Source: Marsupella aquatica
Taxonomy: Eukaryota; Marchantiophyta
Direction: 5' to 3'
Assembly (NCBI GenBank): GCA_973895155.1
Contig: OZ316899.1
Coordinates: 5,766,001-5,830,000, forward strand
DNA length: 64,000 nt
Numbering within the stretch: position 1 is the first letter of the stretch; the number at the start of each line of letters is the position of its first letter. The notes below the pieces were generated by a model. That model made no database searches. It saw nothing but the letters and a program-made list of their open reading frames with translations, and was not told where the DNA came from. Of this stretch, positions 63,599 through 64,000 are shown piece by piece. A program made the translations under genes and the position numbers.

Positions 63599-64000
63599 GG
63601 TATCATACAGTACATTAGTTAGAAATGATAGAAAAATTATAAATTTTGAACTTTTTCTAAGTCAAAGGTGCAGTATAGTTACCTTTTGTAGCAATTTAGA
63701 TCAACTGAACACTTTACCTAATGCCATGCTACACCGGAGACTACTTCCTATTCTGGATCTTGAACAACATCGGAAGTCTTTACCTTTCTATCGGCATTAC
63801 GCTCAAGACATGGATGCAATTTGAGAAGCTATGCAGACAAACGCTTTCACGAGAGTTCAGCAACCAGATCAGACAACACTACTCCAACAAGATTTTATTT
63901 GGAAATTTTTAGGAACTTTTCAAGTAAAACCCGCGAAAACCCACGGGAAGGGGGGCCAAAGTAGCCAAAACAACAGCCAAAAAAACCAAGCAACCAGGGC
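63599..64000. other. Right edge, no gene seen
   Basis: Short frames only, on the plus strand, with no recognisable motif. Confidence 0.35.

Overview
This window is repeat-dense eukaryotic DNA with no convincing host gene. Several features suggest a plant-lineage (streptophyte) nuclear genome. These are a chromodomain Ty3 element, a TNP2-type CACTA transposon with DUF4218/DUF4216-like parts, a Helitron with a plant-like 3' hairpin and CTAG end, an EDM2-like PHD module, and stop codons that look like decayed methylated CAG/CGA codons. A non-flowering lineage (streptophyte alga, bryophyte or fern) is a low-confidence guess. No bacterial features, CRISPR arrays, rRNA or tRNA genes were seen.

Layout. 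1-2106: an unrecognised decayed ORF and AT-rich DNA. 2107-29469: one chromovirus (element 1) split by nested insertions. A 4.0-kb element carrying an 882-codon ORF (5167-9170) sits in its RNase H. A minus-strand Ty3 element (element 2, 9644-26269) sits in its integrase. Element 2 is itself split in its right LTR by a younger Ty3 element (element 3, 16751-25767). 29475-33760: inverted LTR pieces, a Copia-like LTR and a degenerate relative of the 882-codon ORF. 33762-46733: a second relative of element 2 (element 4), split by a 9.65-kb CACTA transposon (34488-44138; 3-bp target duplication TTT). 46736-48699: the 3' end and LTR of another chromovirus (element 5). 48702-62094: a 5'-truncated Helitron, split inside its helicase by a 10.37-kb terminal-inverted-repeat DNA transposon (51088-61456; target duplication ACTT). 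62095-64000: LTR scraps and a repeat-built AT-hook ORF.

The two DNA transposons are the most interesting content. The predicted spliced CACTA transposase gene carries a SET (lysine methyltransferase-like) domain fused in phase between its N-terminus and its TNP2 core. The Helitron-disrupting element encodes a large zinc-finger DDE-like transposase of a family I could not name firmly. Upstream of it on the same strand is a second gene with a DNA-polymerase-lambda-like BRCT domain and an EDM2-like tandem PHD module. Two unrelated DNA transposons in one window therefore carry chromatin or DNA-repair modules.

Nearly every autonomous frame has stops or frameshifts. Element 3 (LTRs about 98.7% identical by eye) and the plus-strand CACTA gene are the best preserved.
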